Numbered from the stretch's first letter, positions 45,190 to 56,875 are shown. The stretch is DNA of 64,000 nucleotides from Glycine soja (GCF_004193775.1 NC_041021.1:33677718-33741717), one strand, 5' to 3'. The notes: generated by a model from the sequence alone, not told the origin. Program-made: numbers and translations.

Positions 45190-45610
45190 TTGAACGAAGA
45201 AAAACTGGAACAAAAAGTAACTACAGGGGAAATCCAACAGCTGACATTCCGAGAGGATGACCCAAACATAAAGATGAATCCTCTTGCCAGGCATGAGGGA
45301 TCAACGGTTAATGCGGTGGAGGAATGTGGACCTCAGAGGCCAAAGCAGTTGAGAGATGTGGTAACTTCGAGGAGGTTTATATTGGAGGCGCTGTTTGAAG
45401 TGGTCATGATTTCCCTTGACGGGCACAAGGGAGATTCTTGTTTGATGCATCCGGGTGCATCGTATGATGTGGAAACATGCTTGACGGCAGAGGAACTATT
45501 GCAAGGAATGATGGACAAAGGCCTGTTTGAAGTTTGTGGCGCGAGGAAGAGGGAGCGAGATGTGTGCATGCAATTGGCTAACAAGAGCCCGAGCAAACCC
45601 AAGCCCTTGG
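45190..45610 (+). pseudogene. Tat/Ogre gag-pro segment after the insertion
   Basis: An open frame carries EDDPNIKMNPLARHEGSTVNAVEE, FILEALFEVVMISL, SCLMHPGASYDVETCLTAEE and ANKSPSKPKPLV, typical of the part of Tat/Ogre gag-pro after the zinc block. It is cut at 45610 by a CRM-type LTR; the open frame runs to 45732 only by reading into that LTR. The rest of the element (protease, RT, integrase, 3' LTR) is absent from the window. Confidence 0.8.
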
Positions 45611-46507
45611 TGATGCAATCCTACCCCGCAAGGGCATTGGCTAGAAGACTCCAAGTAGATTGGGCTAGAGATCCAAGGAAAGGCCCTAGGGTTCTCATGA
45701 GCCTTAGGGTAGATTTCGAGCCCATGGACTAAGTATGAGCCCGCTTATCTTTGTAAATATTAGAATAGGTTATTCCTTCGTCTAGGCCTTGTATTTTGGC
45801 CATTCTAGTAGTATAGGGTTTTAGCCTTGTATTTCGGGGCATTTTGAGTTGTCTTTGTAATAAGGACTTTTTTTTGTTATTTTCATGTTTTTGTCATGGG
45901 GGTGAGCTTAGCTATTATAGGGGGTGTGTAGCTAAGCTCTAGCTTCTCATCTCAAGGAGGTGAGCTTAGCTATTATAGAGGTATGTGTAGCTAAGCTCTA
46001 GCTTCTTAAGGAATCTTCTTAAGGAAGCTTCTCAAGGAGGTGAGCTTAGTTATGAGAGGGGTGTGTGTAGCTAAGCTCTAGCTTCTCAAGGAAGTTTTCT
46101 CAAAGAAGCTTCTCAAGGAAGTTTTCTCAAGAAAGCTTCTCAAGGAAGCTACCTAGTCTATAAATAGAAGCATGTGTAACACTTGTTGTAACTTTGATAA
46201 ATGAAAGTCTTATGAGATACACTTCAAAGTTCCACTTCTTTCCCCCTTTTATTCCTTCAATTTCGTGCTCCCCCCTTCTCTCTTTCTTTTCCTCCATTAA
46301 AGCATCCTCTTCAAGCTTCTTATCCAAGGCAATTCTTGGTGGTGAAGCTCATTCTTCCTTGGCTTATTCCCTAGTGGATGGTGCCTCCCCTATCCTCTTC
46401 TCCTTTGCCTTCCGCTGCATCTCCATGGTGAAAAATCACCATTGAAGGACCTCATTGAAGCTCAAAGATCCAGCCTCCATAGAAGCTCCACAAGCAAGCT
46501 TCCACCA
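45611..46507 (+). repeat. 5' LTR of the non-autonomous element, with hairpin repeats
   Basis: 897 bp. Includes three GAGCTTAG-loop-CTAAGCTC inverted repeats (45904-45939, 45962-45998, 46042-46078) followed by AGCTTCTCAAGGA repeats, and a CTATAAATAGAAGC TATA-like box near 46159. Confidence 0.9.
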
Positions 46508-48384
46508 AGTGGTAATCAAAGCACAAGAGCTTCAAGTAGGTGCTCCTTAAACCTCCATTAATTTTTTTTCTTTACCTTCTCTTCCATTTTTGTTTCTTCA
46601 TTTTTCTCCATGTATCTCCTCACATGTCTTGTTCTAAATGTTGTTAACATGATTCTTTAGAGTTTCCACCGATTAAACTTGCTATAGAAGTTAGATTTGA
46701 TTTTCTATGGTTCAAATTTCTTGTTCTTGTTCTTGAACCATGAATTGTGTTGAGTTTAGGTTCCTTTGAGTTTTGTCTTGTTATTTTTTGTGGCTGAAAC
46801 CTAAACCATAAAATTCTTACAAAAATATTAAAGTAGAAGAAAACCTCAAAAATCTAGAGTGACTTGTTCACCTATTGTAGTTTTGCCATAGAAGTCATGT
46901 CTAGTCATGAAACTTGTCACATAAGATTTCTTATGTTGTGCTGAATTTTATTTTCTTGTTTCTTTGTCTAACTCATTTGTTCATGAGTGTATGAAATTCT
47001 TTTAGTCTATTATTTGATTTGAGTCAAATCTTTCATGTTAATTAGTCCTTAACATGTTCATGCAAAATTCTTAGAGAGTCTTTGATTGTGAACCTTTTCT
47101 TGAACTTTTAGGTTTCTTTATGATTGTGTCTATTGTGAATTTGAGCTTTGGTGATTGAATTGCTGGCTGAAATGTTGATCCTAAGTGAATATTGAACTCC
47201 GAAAACTGTGGTAAACAATCCTAGTGAGTTCAACATACATAGGAAGGTTGAAAGTAAGCCCAAGGCAATCAATATACCATGCTTAAAGAAACAAATCGCT
47301 GGTGCTGGCAGCTTGGACATACAAACTTGTAAAAATTACTGAGAATTGGTTACTTCGAATTTTGAGCTGAAATTTTTACTGAATTTTCTAGACATCTGGA
47401 GAAAAGTTATAAAAAAATAAACAAGTGATTTGAATAAAAGGAAAAAATACGAAAAATCGCACAAGTTGGCAGGAAAATCAGTATCCAGAAAAAAAAGGTG
47501 AAAAGGAAGGGTGCTTGTTGTTTTGGCTCAAAATTTATTCTATAATTGGAAATTTCAATTCAAAATTAGTGTGAAGACAAGTGCCAAAGCTAGAGTTTTG
47601 TTGAGTCTTTTTTTTTCAGTTTTTTTACTCTACTCTAGAGCCATTCTAAGTTTCTCTTTGAGTCCTAGCTTGCTTCTATGTCCTTTTCATTGCTTTAATT
47701 GTTGAATAATCCTTGAAAAATTGTCTTGTTAAAACTCCATTGGTTTAGCTTTCATTTCATTTTTTTTGGTCTTTGGTTATTGCTTGTCTCTTTGTTTCCT
47801 TGTTTGTGGGTTGCCATATAGGGAATTGGAAGGAGGATTGGTGCCATCCCTTGAAGAATTTCAGTCCAGAAGCAAGGGGCCAACCGCCTTAAGAGCTATT
47901 GGACTAAGAAGCACTCCAAATTAAGTGAATCACCAAAGAGAGAACAACCACCAAAATTGAGGACCGTTTTGTAATTTTGTAATTTGCAATTTACCTACCT
48001 TCATTGCTTTCAAGTTTTTGTAACAAAAAGGCCTTTCATTGGAAGTGTGTTGGGAGCCTCCAATAGGTTACCAAACTTCCATTTGTGTGTAATAATTTTA
48101 GGCAATTTTTACTTAGGATAGTGAGTGTTTTGTTGGGAACCTTGAATGTGGTCATCCAAACACTCTTAGGATTCACCTAGTTTACATTTCTTGCTTACTT
48201 TCATAGCTTATTTCTTTTACCTTCCATTGTCAAACCGCCTAGATAGCTTGCATTTTACCAATTAGTTTTTTTACCTTATCTTTCACACCTCTTTAAGTGT
48301 TTATTTGGCTAGTTTCAACCATAGTTTCTTTTACCTTTTGTTTTCAAACCTCCAACAAGAAAGAACCACAACTTAGGAACCAAC
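46508..48384 (+). other. Leader of the non-autonomous element
   Basis: Begins with the primer-site-like TGGTAATCAAAGCAC (46510-46524). Homologous to 35637-37364 plus 39026-39210. No significant coding. Confidence 0.75.
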
Positions 48385-48531
48385 ATGAGTCATCATTCAT
48401 CTAGTGTTAATGGCGAGGGTACTAGTCATAAAGACCCTTTATCTAGAATCTTAGATGAGTTGAGTTCCCTCAAGTTATGGAAAGAAAAACAAGAGAGAAA
48501 AGAAAAAGGAAAAAAAGAGTGGAAGAAATAA
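48385..48531 (+). CDS. Short ORF overlapping the gag start (48 codons)
   Basis: ATG at 48385, product beginning MSHHSSSVNGEG and continuing LWKEKQERKEKGKKEWKK; stop at 48529-48531. It overlaps the main frame's ATG at 48477 by 55 bp in another frame. Same arrangement as 35529-35636. Confidence 0.35.
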   Translation: MSHHSSSVNGEGTSHKDPLSRILDELSSLKLWKEKQERKEKGKKEWKK

Positions 48532-50093
48532 GTCAAGATGAAAGAAAGAAAATAAGAGAGGAAGAAAGAAGAAAAATAATGAAAGAAATGAAAAGAGAAA
48601 AATATGCCTCCTATAGTAGTCATAACTCTTGCAAGAGCCTAAGTGAAGAACTTCGTGACTATTACGAAGGAAGGCATAGGTCACATCTTAGACCTCACTC
48701 CCATAGAAGAGAAAAGGAAAGAAAGCCTCAAGTGGCTAACATTAGCCTCTCATACTTCCATGGGAAGGACAATGTAGAGGCTAACTTAGATTGGGAAATA
48801 AGGGTAAAGCAACAACTTAAAAAGAAGTCTATTTCAAAATCTTATGGCTCTCACTCTTATCCAAAGAAAGACCAAGGTCAAGGCATCTTAGGGGTGACAC
48901 CTTCTATTCCCAAAGATGATAAGGGGAAGGCAATAGAAAAGCAAGCCCCTAAGGCTAGTATGCAAGAGAAAACTAGCTCTATAAAGTGCTTTAAATGTCT
49001 TGGAAGAGGACACATTACTTCTCAATGCCCCACCACAAAAACCATGATTATGAGGGGCCAAGACATTTATAGTAGCCAAGATGAGGCTACTACTTCACCT
49101 TCCTCTAGTGAAAGTGAAGAAGCAAAAGGGGAAGAATCTAGTGAAGAAATCTACCCCCAAGAAGATGGACAATCATTAGTGGTTAAAGAGAAGTGTAAGG
49201 AGGTAAGTGTCTCCTCCAAGAGGTTAGCTAAGAAGGAAACTCATTTTACAATAAAGACAAACATTAAAGAAACTTTCCCTCTTAGACAACCTCCACATTT
49301 TCTCTTTTGTAAAAAGACACTTGCTAGCATTGCCACACCTCTTGGGCTTGAGTTTATTCCTCAAGTAAAGAAGTTGTTGGATGAGGGTTTGGTTCGCAAG
49401 AGCTTAAATCCTTGTGCTTTTTTGGTGCCCAAAATAGGTATTATTAGGCACCAAGTCCCTAAAATAGGTGGTATGATGAATGTTTTGAGTGGTGCAACCC
49501 TCTTTTGTAAAATCACTCGTACACCTAACATCTTCATGGTGTGTGTACATAGGGACCCATTAGGTAGGTTTGTTCTTATTTTTAGTTTCAATACAAACTT
49601 AGGTACTCATATGGGACACCTTAGGTTTGTCATACTTTTTGGTAGGAATAATCAATATGAAAATACAGAAAAAGGTATGTTTTATTGCGTTACTTTTCTT
49701 AATTTTTCAAATAGTGATCAACGGGTTCCCATGAACCCTAAGAGAATAAAGGTCATTCCTGAGTGGCTCACTCCATCAAGTATAAGAAAAATTTGGGGCT
49801 TCCATGACTTAACAAACTTTTACAAAAGGTTTGTCCCATATTTTTCTATACTTGTAGCACCACTCATTGAGTTGGTGAGAAACCATGTTCCTTCATGGGA
49901 AGATGCCCAGGAAATGGGTTTTCAGACCTTACCTTACTTCAACATACCAAACACCACTAATACATGTGTTTTTGTTCTTTTTACAGCTGTTGAGGGAAGG
50001 AGCCCAGAGTATGATGAAACTCGGGATTTGAGGTCAAATCCTTTCCAAGGTGGAGGGAATGATGCAATCCTACCCCGCAAGGGCATTGGCTAG
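48477..50093 (+). CDS. Shrunken gag-pol-like protein of the non-autonomous element, 538 aa
   Basis: One frame from a basic gag N-terminus (KTREKRKRKKRVEE) to the LTR. The gag core is mostly deleted: DNVEANLDWEIRVKQQLKKK joins two pieces that are about 150 residues apart in the relative. The CCHC knuckle is kept (CFKCLGRGHITSQC, about 175-190). The protease is gone. From about residue 285 there is a distorted RT-like stretch (VKKLLDEGLVRKSLNP, RIKVIPEWLTPSSIRKIWGF, NFYKRFVPYFSILVAPLIEL) with no YFDD or other catalytic motif. No integrase. It ends RSNPFQGGGNDAILPRKG just inside the 3' LTR. Probably an RNA-binding protein at most, needing enzymes in trans. Confidence 0.8.
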   Translation: MERKTREKRKRKKRVEEISQDERKKIREEERRKIMKEMKREKYASYSSHNSCKSLSEELRDYYEGRHRSHLRPHSHRREKERKPQVANISLSYFHGKDNVEANLDWEIRVKQQLKKKSISKSYGSHSYPKKDQGQGILGVTPSIPKDDKGKAIEKQAPKASMQEKTSSIKCFKCLGRGHITSQCPTTKTMIMRGQDIYSSQDEATTSPSSSESEEAKGEESSEEIYPQEDGQSLVVKEKCKEVSVSSKRLAKKETHFTIKTNIKETFPLRQPPHFLFCKKTLASIATPLGLEFIPQVKKLLDEGLVRKSLNPCAFLVPKIGIIRHQVPKIGGMMNVLSGATLFCKITRTPNIFMVCVHRDPLGRFVLIFSFNTNLGTHMGHLRFVILFGRNNQYENTEKGMFYCVTFLNFSNSDQRVPMNPKRIKVIPEWLTPSSIRKIWGFHDLTNFYKRFVPYFSILVAPLIELVRNHVPSWEDAQEMGFQTLPYFNIPNTTNTCVFVLFTAVEGRSPEYDETRDLRSNPFQGGGNDAILPRKGIG

Positions 50094-50957
50094 AAGACTC
50101 CAAGTAGATTGGGCTAGAGATCCAAGGAAAGGCCCTAGGGTTCTCATGAGCCTTAGGGTAGATTTCGAGCCCATGGGCTAAGTATGAGCCCGCTTATCTT
50201 TGTAAATATTAGAATAGGTTATTCCTTCGTCTAGGCCTTGTATTTTGGCCATTCTAGTAGTATAGGGTTTTAGCCTTGTATTTCGGGGCATTTTGAGTTG
50301 TCTTTGTAATAAGGACTTTTTTTTGTTATTTTCATGTTTTTTGTCATGGGGGTGAGCTTAGCTATTATAGGGGGTGTGTAGCTAAGCTCTAGCTTCTCAT
50401 CTCAAGGAGGTGAGCTTAGCTATTATAGAGGTATGTGTAGCTAAGCTCTAGCTTCTTAAGAAATCTTCTTAAGGAAGCTTCTCAAGGAGGTGAGCTTAGT
50501 TATGAGAGGGGTGTGTGTAGCTAAGCTCTAGCTTCTCAAGGAAGTTTTCTCAAAGAAGCTTCTCAAGGAAATTTTCTCAAGAAAGCTTCTCAAGGAAGCT
50601 ACCTAGTCTATAAATAGAAGCATGTGTAACACTTGTTGTAACTTTGATGAATGAAAGTCTTATGAGATACACTTCAAAGTTCCACTTCTTTCCCCCTTTT
50701 ATTCCTTCAATTTCGTGCTCCCCCCTTCTCTCTTTCTTTTCCTCCATTAAAGCATCCTCTTCAAGCTTCTTATCCAAGGCAATTCTTGGTGGTGAAGCTC
50801 CTTCTTTCTTGGCTTATTCCCTAGTGGATGGTGCCTCCCCTATCCTCTTCTCCTTTGCCTTCCGCTGCATCTCCATGGTGAAAAATCACCATTGAAGGAC
50901 CTCATTGAAGCTCAAAGATCCAGCCTCCATAGAAGCTCCACAAGCAAGCTTCCATCA
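50060..50957 (+). repeat. 3' LTR of the non-autonomous element
   Basis: TGATGCAATCC at 50060 to CTTCCATCA at 50957; 898 bp, nearly identical to 45611-46507 (differences near 50178, 50340, 50461 and 50649). Confidence 0.9.
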
Positions 50958-52073
50958 CCACCCAACCACAATAACATTCCATATGTAATTTCAATTGCAC
51001 CATTCCCAGCCCCTTATTTCGTGTTTTCCTTACAACAATACGTGCTCAAGCATAGGTAACGTATGCAACTAAAGATGTACTAGAAAATCAATGTCCATAA
51101 AGAAATCAGGTAAACTACACATTATATTCTATGATTCTAAATTCATCTTTTCATTTAGAAATTTTTCATGTTAATTACCAAACCCTTTTTAGTTTTAAGT
51201 ACTGTACATATTTTGTTTTCAGTTAACTTAATTTTACAGATAACCTTCTTAAAAACGCCTTAGGGAATATAGGTTAAGAAAATGTTAAATTACTATTAAA
51301 ATCAATTGAAAAATTTGACAGTTTTTCAACTTAAATCAAAGTTGATGCCTTGATGGAATTAGACGACACACACAACGAATATTGAAAGACACTATTTTAT
51401 TTTTCATAAAAAAATGTGAGACAACCACGCTAAAGTGTATCTGACAAAATTAATTGATACGTACATATATTACTTTAATAAGACTTTCTCAAAAGTCAAA
51501 AGTCAAAGGAAGAAGCATTGACGGGGGTGGGTTATCGTTGGATAAATTACTGATCGATCAATATACAAAAAATTAAACAAGTATATCAATAATGTAGTAA
51601 AGTAGCATAATTAAAAAAATCACGTATACAAATTTGGACAAAGCAAATTAATTACTACCTGAATTAGGGATTTATGGCAGAGGTTAGCTTAAGGTTAGAA
51701 TGTTTAAGTTATATCATGAAGTTGATCATGGTAGAATATACTATATGATGACCTGATCAACAATCTCAATATAGACAAGATAAAATGCCAGGGGTAATTA
51801 TTTTTTAAATATGAAAGAAACATTTATTTGTATGTGACAATTATACAAATGTCGCTAAAGTTCTATCAAATTTTGATTTGAAAGACAAACCTAACGAATT
51901 AGAGTAAAACTAATACAACAAGAGTTGATTATATTTGCAATTTTACTTTTTAAACATCATGCATCAAGCTTTTAGTAACAAAACAAGCTAAATGACAAGG
52001 GGAAGCTCCATAGTAATGTTGAGGGTGGAAAGCGTCGACCTTTGCCTGGTTGCCTTAACTAATTAGTACGGAA
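50958..52073. other. No element or gene recognised
   Basis: A/T-rich sequence of low-copy appearance, no coding frame above background, no terminal repeats. It is the left flank of the MULE and the best candidate in the window for non-transposon DNA. Confidence 0.5.
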
Positions 52074-52083
52074 ACATCTCTTC
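52074..52083. repeat. MULE target-site duplication, left copy
   Basis: ACATCTCTTC, repeated exactly at 63194-63203 on the other side of the MULE. 10 bp fits the usual 8-11 bp for MULEs. Confidence 0.92.
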
Positions 52084-52428
52084 GGCAAATTTACCTCAGA
52101 GGGCTTGTTTTAGAAACATTTTACCAAAGAGGGTTTCTTTTCAAACTTATCACAGACGGGGTCTGTTATGACGTGGATGCCGCCATTGTTGCCGGCGGGA
52201 AAGCTTGTACCGCCATTGACAACTGCGGGAACAAGGATCCCGCCATTGGCAACTGCGGCACTCAGCCTAAACCGCCAGTACGAACGGCGGGACAGGCTGA
52301 GTAGGAGAGAGAGAGGCTGTACCGCTGATAGGGCTGGCGGGACGAGGAGAGAGCCATGCCGCCATTCCTCCTGGTGGGACATGCCAACGTGGCAGTCCCG
52401 CCACTGCCTCCTGCGGAACACCTTGACG
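52084..52428 (+). repeat. MULE left terminal inverted repeat, about 345 bp
   Basis: GGCAAATTTACCTCAGAGGG at the outer end to CCTTGACG at 52428. GC-rich inner part with repeated CCGCCATTG units, for example CCGCCATTGACAACTGCGG and CCGCCATTGGCAACTGCGG 11 bp apart. Inverted match to 62848-63193. Confidence 0.93.
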
Positions 52429-54263
52429 GGACAATGGCCAGCGTTCACATGCATGCTGAATCATTTTTATGCAGGCTAGGCATGCTGAATCATTTTTATG
52501 CAGTTTATGCAGGCTAGGCTAGGGTTAACATGCAAGAATCAATTTTTTTTTTGTGATACAGGCTAGTTCACATGCACGCACCTCTTGCTTTAACACTATT
52601 AGATTGGATAGGACACGCACCTCTTGCTTTAACACTATTGGATTGGATATAGGGTAATCAGGAATCATCTTGCTTTAACACTATTAGATTGGATAGGACA
52701 CTGTATGTATTAGATAGAGCAATCAGAAATCACATGGATGTCATTTAGATTAGGGCTAGGCAAGTAAGTAGGAACTGACGTGCATACAAATTTATTTACT
52801 TTGCAGTGGTAAAAAATTTCTATAAATAGAGCAAACATGCAATCCCTCAGCATGAAAAATTTTGTCATTGAAGAGAGTATCAAATAGTGTTTGAGAGGAA
52901 GAAAGATTTTGGTTTCGACATTGAAGAGAGTATCAAATAGTGTGAAAGAGGCAGAAAGATTTTTGCTAAGTTTGCTGATTCTATTGTAAGGATGTTTTAT
53001 ATTTATTTAAATTAAGTTATCTTTTCGTTTTGTTTATTTATCATGTACAAATTTTTTATTTTGAACTAACAAATATTATGGTTAGAATGAAATTTGAAGG
53101 TCAACTTTAAGTGTAATAATTTTGTAAATTACGTTTTAAATTTAAAAATTATTAGTAGTAATTATTTGTAAGTTTTTTGTTAATGGTTTTTGCGTTTGAA
53201 GTATTATTTGACATATAATTTAATTTAAGACAAAAACTAATTACATGCTATTTGTTAAGTATTTTGTGGTTTGTCGTGAGTACAAAGTTTCACTTGTAAT
53301 AAAATTTAGTATAAGTTAACAAAAAGAAATTGTAATTTTAATTATAAAAACAATAAGAAAAATATTACCATAATTTTAAAAGTCCCGTCATTTAAATTTA
53401 CTAACATAAAAAGTAGCATGGGAATAACAATTTTTCGTTACTATATTTATTAGTAATTTATTGATTTTTAATAATCTTAAAAGAACTTTACTTGGATTTT
53501 TAGATTATTTTATACTTTATGGTAAATAAGAAAAATATTGAGACAACAAACTAGCACTAGATCAGGTCTAATACTTCTCTAGTTTTTGAAAAATAATAGG
53601 TGAATATTTTATCTCTCCAAGCAATCACTAGGACAAAATATTAAAAAATATAGTTGAATTAATTCTTTAACACTCACTAATTTTGTATCTCTTTGTTTTT
53701 ATGACATATATAATATTAGTTATTATACTTGAATTGTATATATTTCTTTTATCTCTTTGTCCCACTAAGTTTCAAATTAGTTGTTCATCGAGTATTTTTG
53801 CCTTACATATACGTGCATATAGTTAATTAATTAACCATTGAGACTATTCCCTCGACATGGAGAACAATTAGGCCTTATTTGTCTGCCATGTTCCGTCTGA
53901 AATTTTTTTAAGTCTAATCCTTTCAGTTATAACCCTTCCATTTTGTGTTTGTCTGGAATTTTGTTGAAGTTGAGGAATTTTCCATAAATTATTTAATTAG
54001 AGTAATTTTTTATAGAATAAAGTATGAATGTGTAGTTTAAGTTTAATAGAGGAAGCAAATAAATATTTTATATTTGTATCATCGACAAAATATTTAATTG
54101 AAGTAAGGATTTTATTTGTTAGACTAAAATTTGAAGGTAAAGTTTAAGTGAATTAATTTTTTTAATTAGAATTTTTATTATAAAATTAGTATCAGTAATT
54201 CTTTATTTTAAAACTACTATTGTTATGATTAATTATTTTTAATTTTGATCATGTAGGTATATC
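52429..54263 (+). promoter_or_regulatory. Transposase promoter, 5' UTR and putative UTR intron
   Basis: TATAAATA at 52821-52828. Short direct repeats before it (CATGCTGAATCATTTTTATG twice near 52453-52502; CACCTCTTGCTTTAACACTA twice, and its later part once more, at 52577-52690). After it, ATTGAAGAGAGTATCAAATA occurs twice (52868 and 52921). A likely 5' UTR intron runs from about GTAAGG at 52989 to the AG near 54255 (CATGTAG), just before the ATG. Between them the DNA is A/T-rich with no coding. Confidence 0.5.
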
Positions 54264-56875
54264 ATGAATTCAATTATTACAGTGTCGTATTTCAACGGAA
54301 GAGTATATGAAGACAATGATGGTGTAATATTTGAAGGCAGTAAAAAGGTCATTCAGATTAAACGCGGAATTAGTTTCAATGCTTTGAAAAAAAAAATTGG
54401 AGATAAGGTAAAGATAGAAAATAATGAAATTATTTCTACTATAAGTTGTAGATTTTTAGTTTCAGGAAAATATGTTGCGTTGCAAATTTGTGATGACGAA
54501 GATGTTGAAACTATGATCGAAAGTTTTCAACAACAACAACAAATGTCAGTTCTAGAATTGTACGTAGAAAAGGATGTTGCTGGTGGTTCGATGTTTCATG
54601 CTGCAAATTCTGTTACGTCATGTGGACGTAATGTATCTCATCATGAATCGGAACTGCCAAGAAATATAAGTAATTTACATGATGATGAAGATGATGATGA
54701 TGATGATTACCTTGCATCTAACTCATACGTTGAAGAGTCTTTCGATGAAGATGATAGTGATGATGGAATATCTGATACAGACGATGAAGTCACTAACATC
54801 GTTGAACCAGTTTCAATTGTTCACCCAACCGAAGGTAAATGTTTGTGAAATACAAAATTAGTTGAATACATCTATCTTTTTATGAGAATTGCATTTAATG
54901 GTAACTAAATAGGAGTAGTTTGTTGACGTGATTTTTTTAAAATTATTAGGTGTACCACAAATTCAAAATCCATTTTGGAATGATGCTATGCATTATAATA
55001 ATATCAATTGGAGTCATCCGGACGAGGAGGACATTTGTGGTCTGGACATGTCAACGACTTTTAATGTTGGACAAGAATTATATGTTGGCATGGATTTTGA
55101 CAGTAAAGATGCGGTCAAAAATGCACTGAAACAATATGTGATGAAGGTGCATCAAACTTTTAAGGTTGTTGAGACGAAATCACAAAAATATATCGTTTGT
55201 TGCCCCAACAACACCGAAGAGTCTCCTTGCCCTTTTTATATGAGGGCAATTTTATCCAAAAAAACTGATGCATGGAAAGTGACACAATGGGGTGGACCGC
55301 ACACATGTCTAAATATGACTATGACACAAGACCATGAGAAGCTTGATTCAAATTTAATTGCGACTTGCGTAGTAGGTACGTTTTTTATGTTCATATTATC
55401 CTACTTTTGTGTTATTTGTTATTTTAATTTGTAATTTTATTTTATTATTTGAATTACAGGCATGATCAGAGAGGATCCATCAATAAAAATTTCTTTGATT
55501 CAAGAAAGGATAAATAGTGAATTTTCCTATAAGGTTTCATACAGAAAAGCATGGATGGCCAAACAAAAGGCGATTGCAATTGAATATGGCGATTGGGAAG
55601 AGTCGTATGCGAAACTCTCGTCATGGCTAACACACATGCAAAATCATTCTCCTGGCTCTTACTTTCAAATACTACATGACGATTTTATTGTTGGTAATAG
55701 GGTAAGTCGCGAACATCGTCAGTTTCATCGAGTATTTTGGACATTTGGTCAATGCAAAGAGGCTTTTAAGTACTGTAAGCCAATCATACAAGTTGACGGC
55801 ACACATTTATACGGCAAATACCGTGGGACCTTGTTAATGGCCACATCGCAAGATGGAAATGGTGGTGTTCTTCCTCTAGCATTCGCCGTGGTCGAAGGCG
55901 AGACGCTAACAGCATGGTCATGGTTTTTGGCCCACTTGCGTGAACACGTCACAGATAAGAATGGAATTTGTCTAATATCTGATCGTCACGCGAGTATAAA
56001 GTCTGCTGTCGCTAACGAACATCTTGGTTGGCAACCTCCCCACGGTTATCATGTGTACTGCGTCCGACACATAGCCAGCAATTTCAATCGCAAATTCAAC
56101 AACGCGAAACAAAAAGAGATGTTCAAGAAATTGGGTAAGGTTTATTTTATACATTAATTTAATTTGACTTTGATGTCTACGTACAACTTTTCATGATAAC
56201 AAATTTGATGCAGCGTACACTCCTTGCAAGCATGTGTTTGATCAAAACTTAGAAAAATTTCGTCAACTGAGTCCAGCCATAGCAAGATGGATTGATCGCA
56301 TTTCAAAGGAAAAATGGAGCATGGCTTACGATACATCTGGACGACGATATGGTCACATGACAACCAACCTATCAGAATGTGTGAATAAGGTGTTGAAAGA
56401 TTGTCGCAGCATTCCAATAACAGCGTTGGTCAAGTCAACATATAGTAGGTGCCAAAAGTACTTTGTTGATCGTGGTCGCCAAGCCCAAAGACAATTAAGA
56501 GAAGGCCAAGTTTATTGTTCTAAGCTTGTTACAGAACTTAGGAAAAATCAAGAACAAGCTTGTTCGCACATCATTCGCGTGTACGATATCCACTCGACAA
56601 GGTTTGAAGTAGAGGAGACCTTCAATCCTATAACGCAACGTGGCGGACAAAAATGGGCAGTTAACTTGAATGGCCATTATTGTCAATGCGGAAGGTATTC
56701 TGCGCTTCACTATCCATGTTCACACATTATTGCAGCTTGTGGTTACGTGAGCATGAACTACTACCAATATATAGATGTTGTTTACACCAATGAACACATC
56801 TTAAAAGCATACTCCGCACAGTGGTGGCCTCTTAGGGTTAGGGTTAGAGTTATTTTTTTAAATGTGAATGGTTAG
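54264..56875 (+). CDS. MULE transposase (mudrA-like), four exons, 777 aa, C-terminal tail replaced
   Basis: Exons 54264-54834, 54950-55375, 55460-56134 and 56214-56875, all with GT-AG introns and matching phases, give an uninterrupted 777-aa frame. N-terminal PB1-like region (about 1-100) and an acidic Asp/Glu run; MuDR DNA-binding domain (about 215-320: VGMDFDSKDAVKNALKQYV, CPFYMRA, HTCLNMTM); MULE transposase core with candidate catalytic D445 (QVDGTHLYGKY), D507 (LISDRHAS) and E612 (TTNLSECVNKV), and a C-x2-H motif (YCVRHIASN); SWIM zinc finger CQCGRYSALHYPCSH (about 714-728). After SAQWWPL the frame runs into the TTAGGG-like array and ends RVRVRVIFLNVNG, in place of the usual tail. Cuts and inserts the element at its TIRs; activity without the tail is uncertain. 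Confidence 0.92.

Larger units (their letters stand above)
45611..50957 (+). mobile_element. Non-autonomous CRM-type element, 5347 bp
   Basis: LTRs at 45611-46507 and 50060-50957 share the TGATGCAATCC start; the right one ends CCATCA, the left CCACCA. They differ at only a few positions by eye. The leader (46508-48384) is homologous to the minus-strand relative. The interior is half the length, with one long frame lacking catalytic RT, RNase H and integrase. The flanks do not match: CTTGG before 45611 (Tat/Ogre gag), CCACC after 50957 (unrelated sequence). So no target duplication, which suggests recombination or a deletion at one side. Autonomous/non-autonomous partner elements are described in soybean; this pair could be of that kind. 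Confidence 0.85.

Noticed and set aside
46194..46445. 83-aa plus-strand open frame in the CRM-type LTR, also at 50644-50895 and inverted at 39273-39524
   Set aside because: Recurs because the LTR recurs; frame changes between copies and no domain. Treated as LTR sequence.
52168..52479. 103-aa open frame in the left TIR, mirrored by 62881-63195 in the right TIR
   Set aside because: Both are the same TIR sequence read outward-in, Pro/Arg-rich from GC-rich repeats, with no domain. Open by composition.
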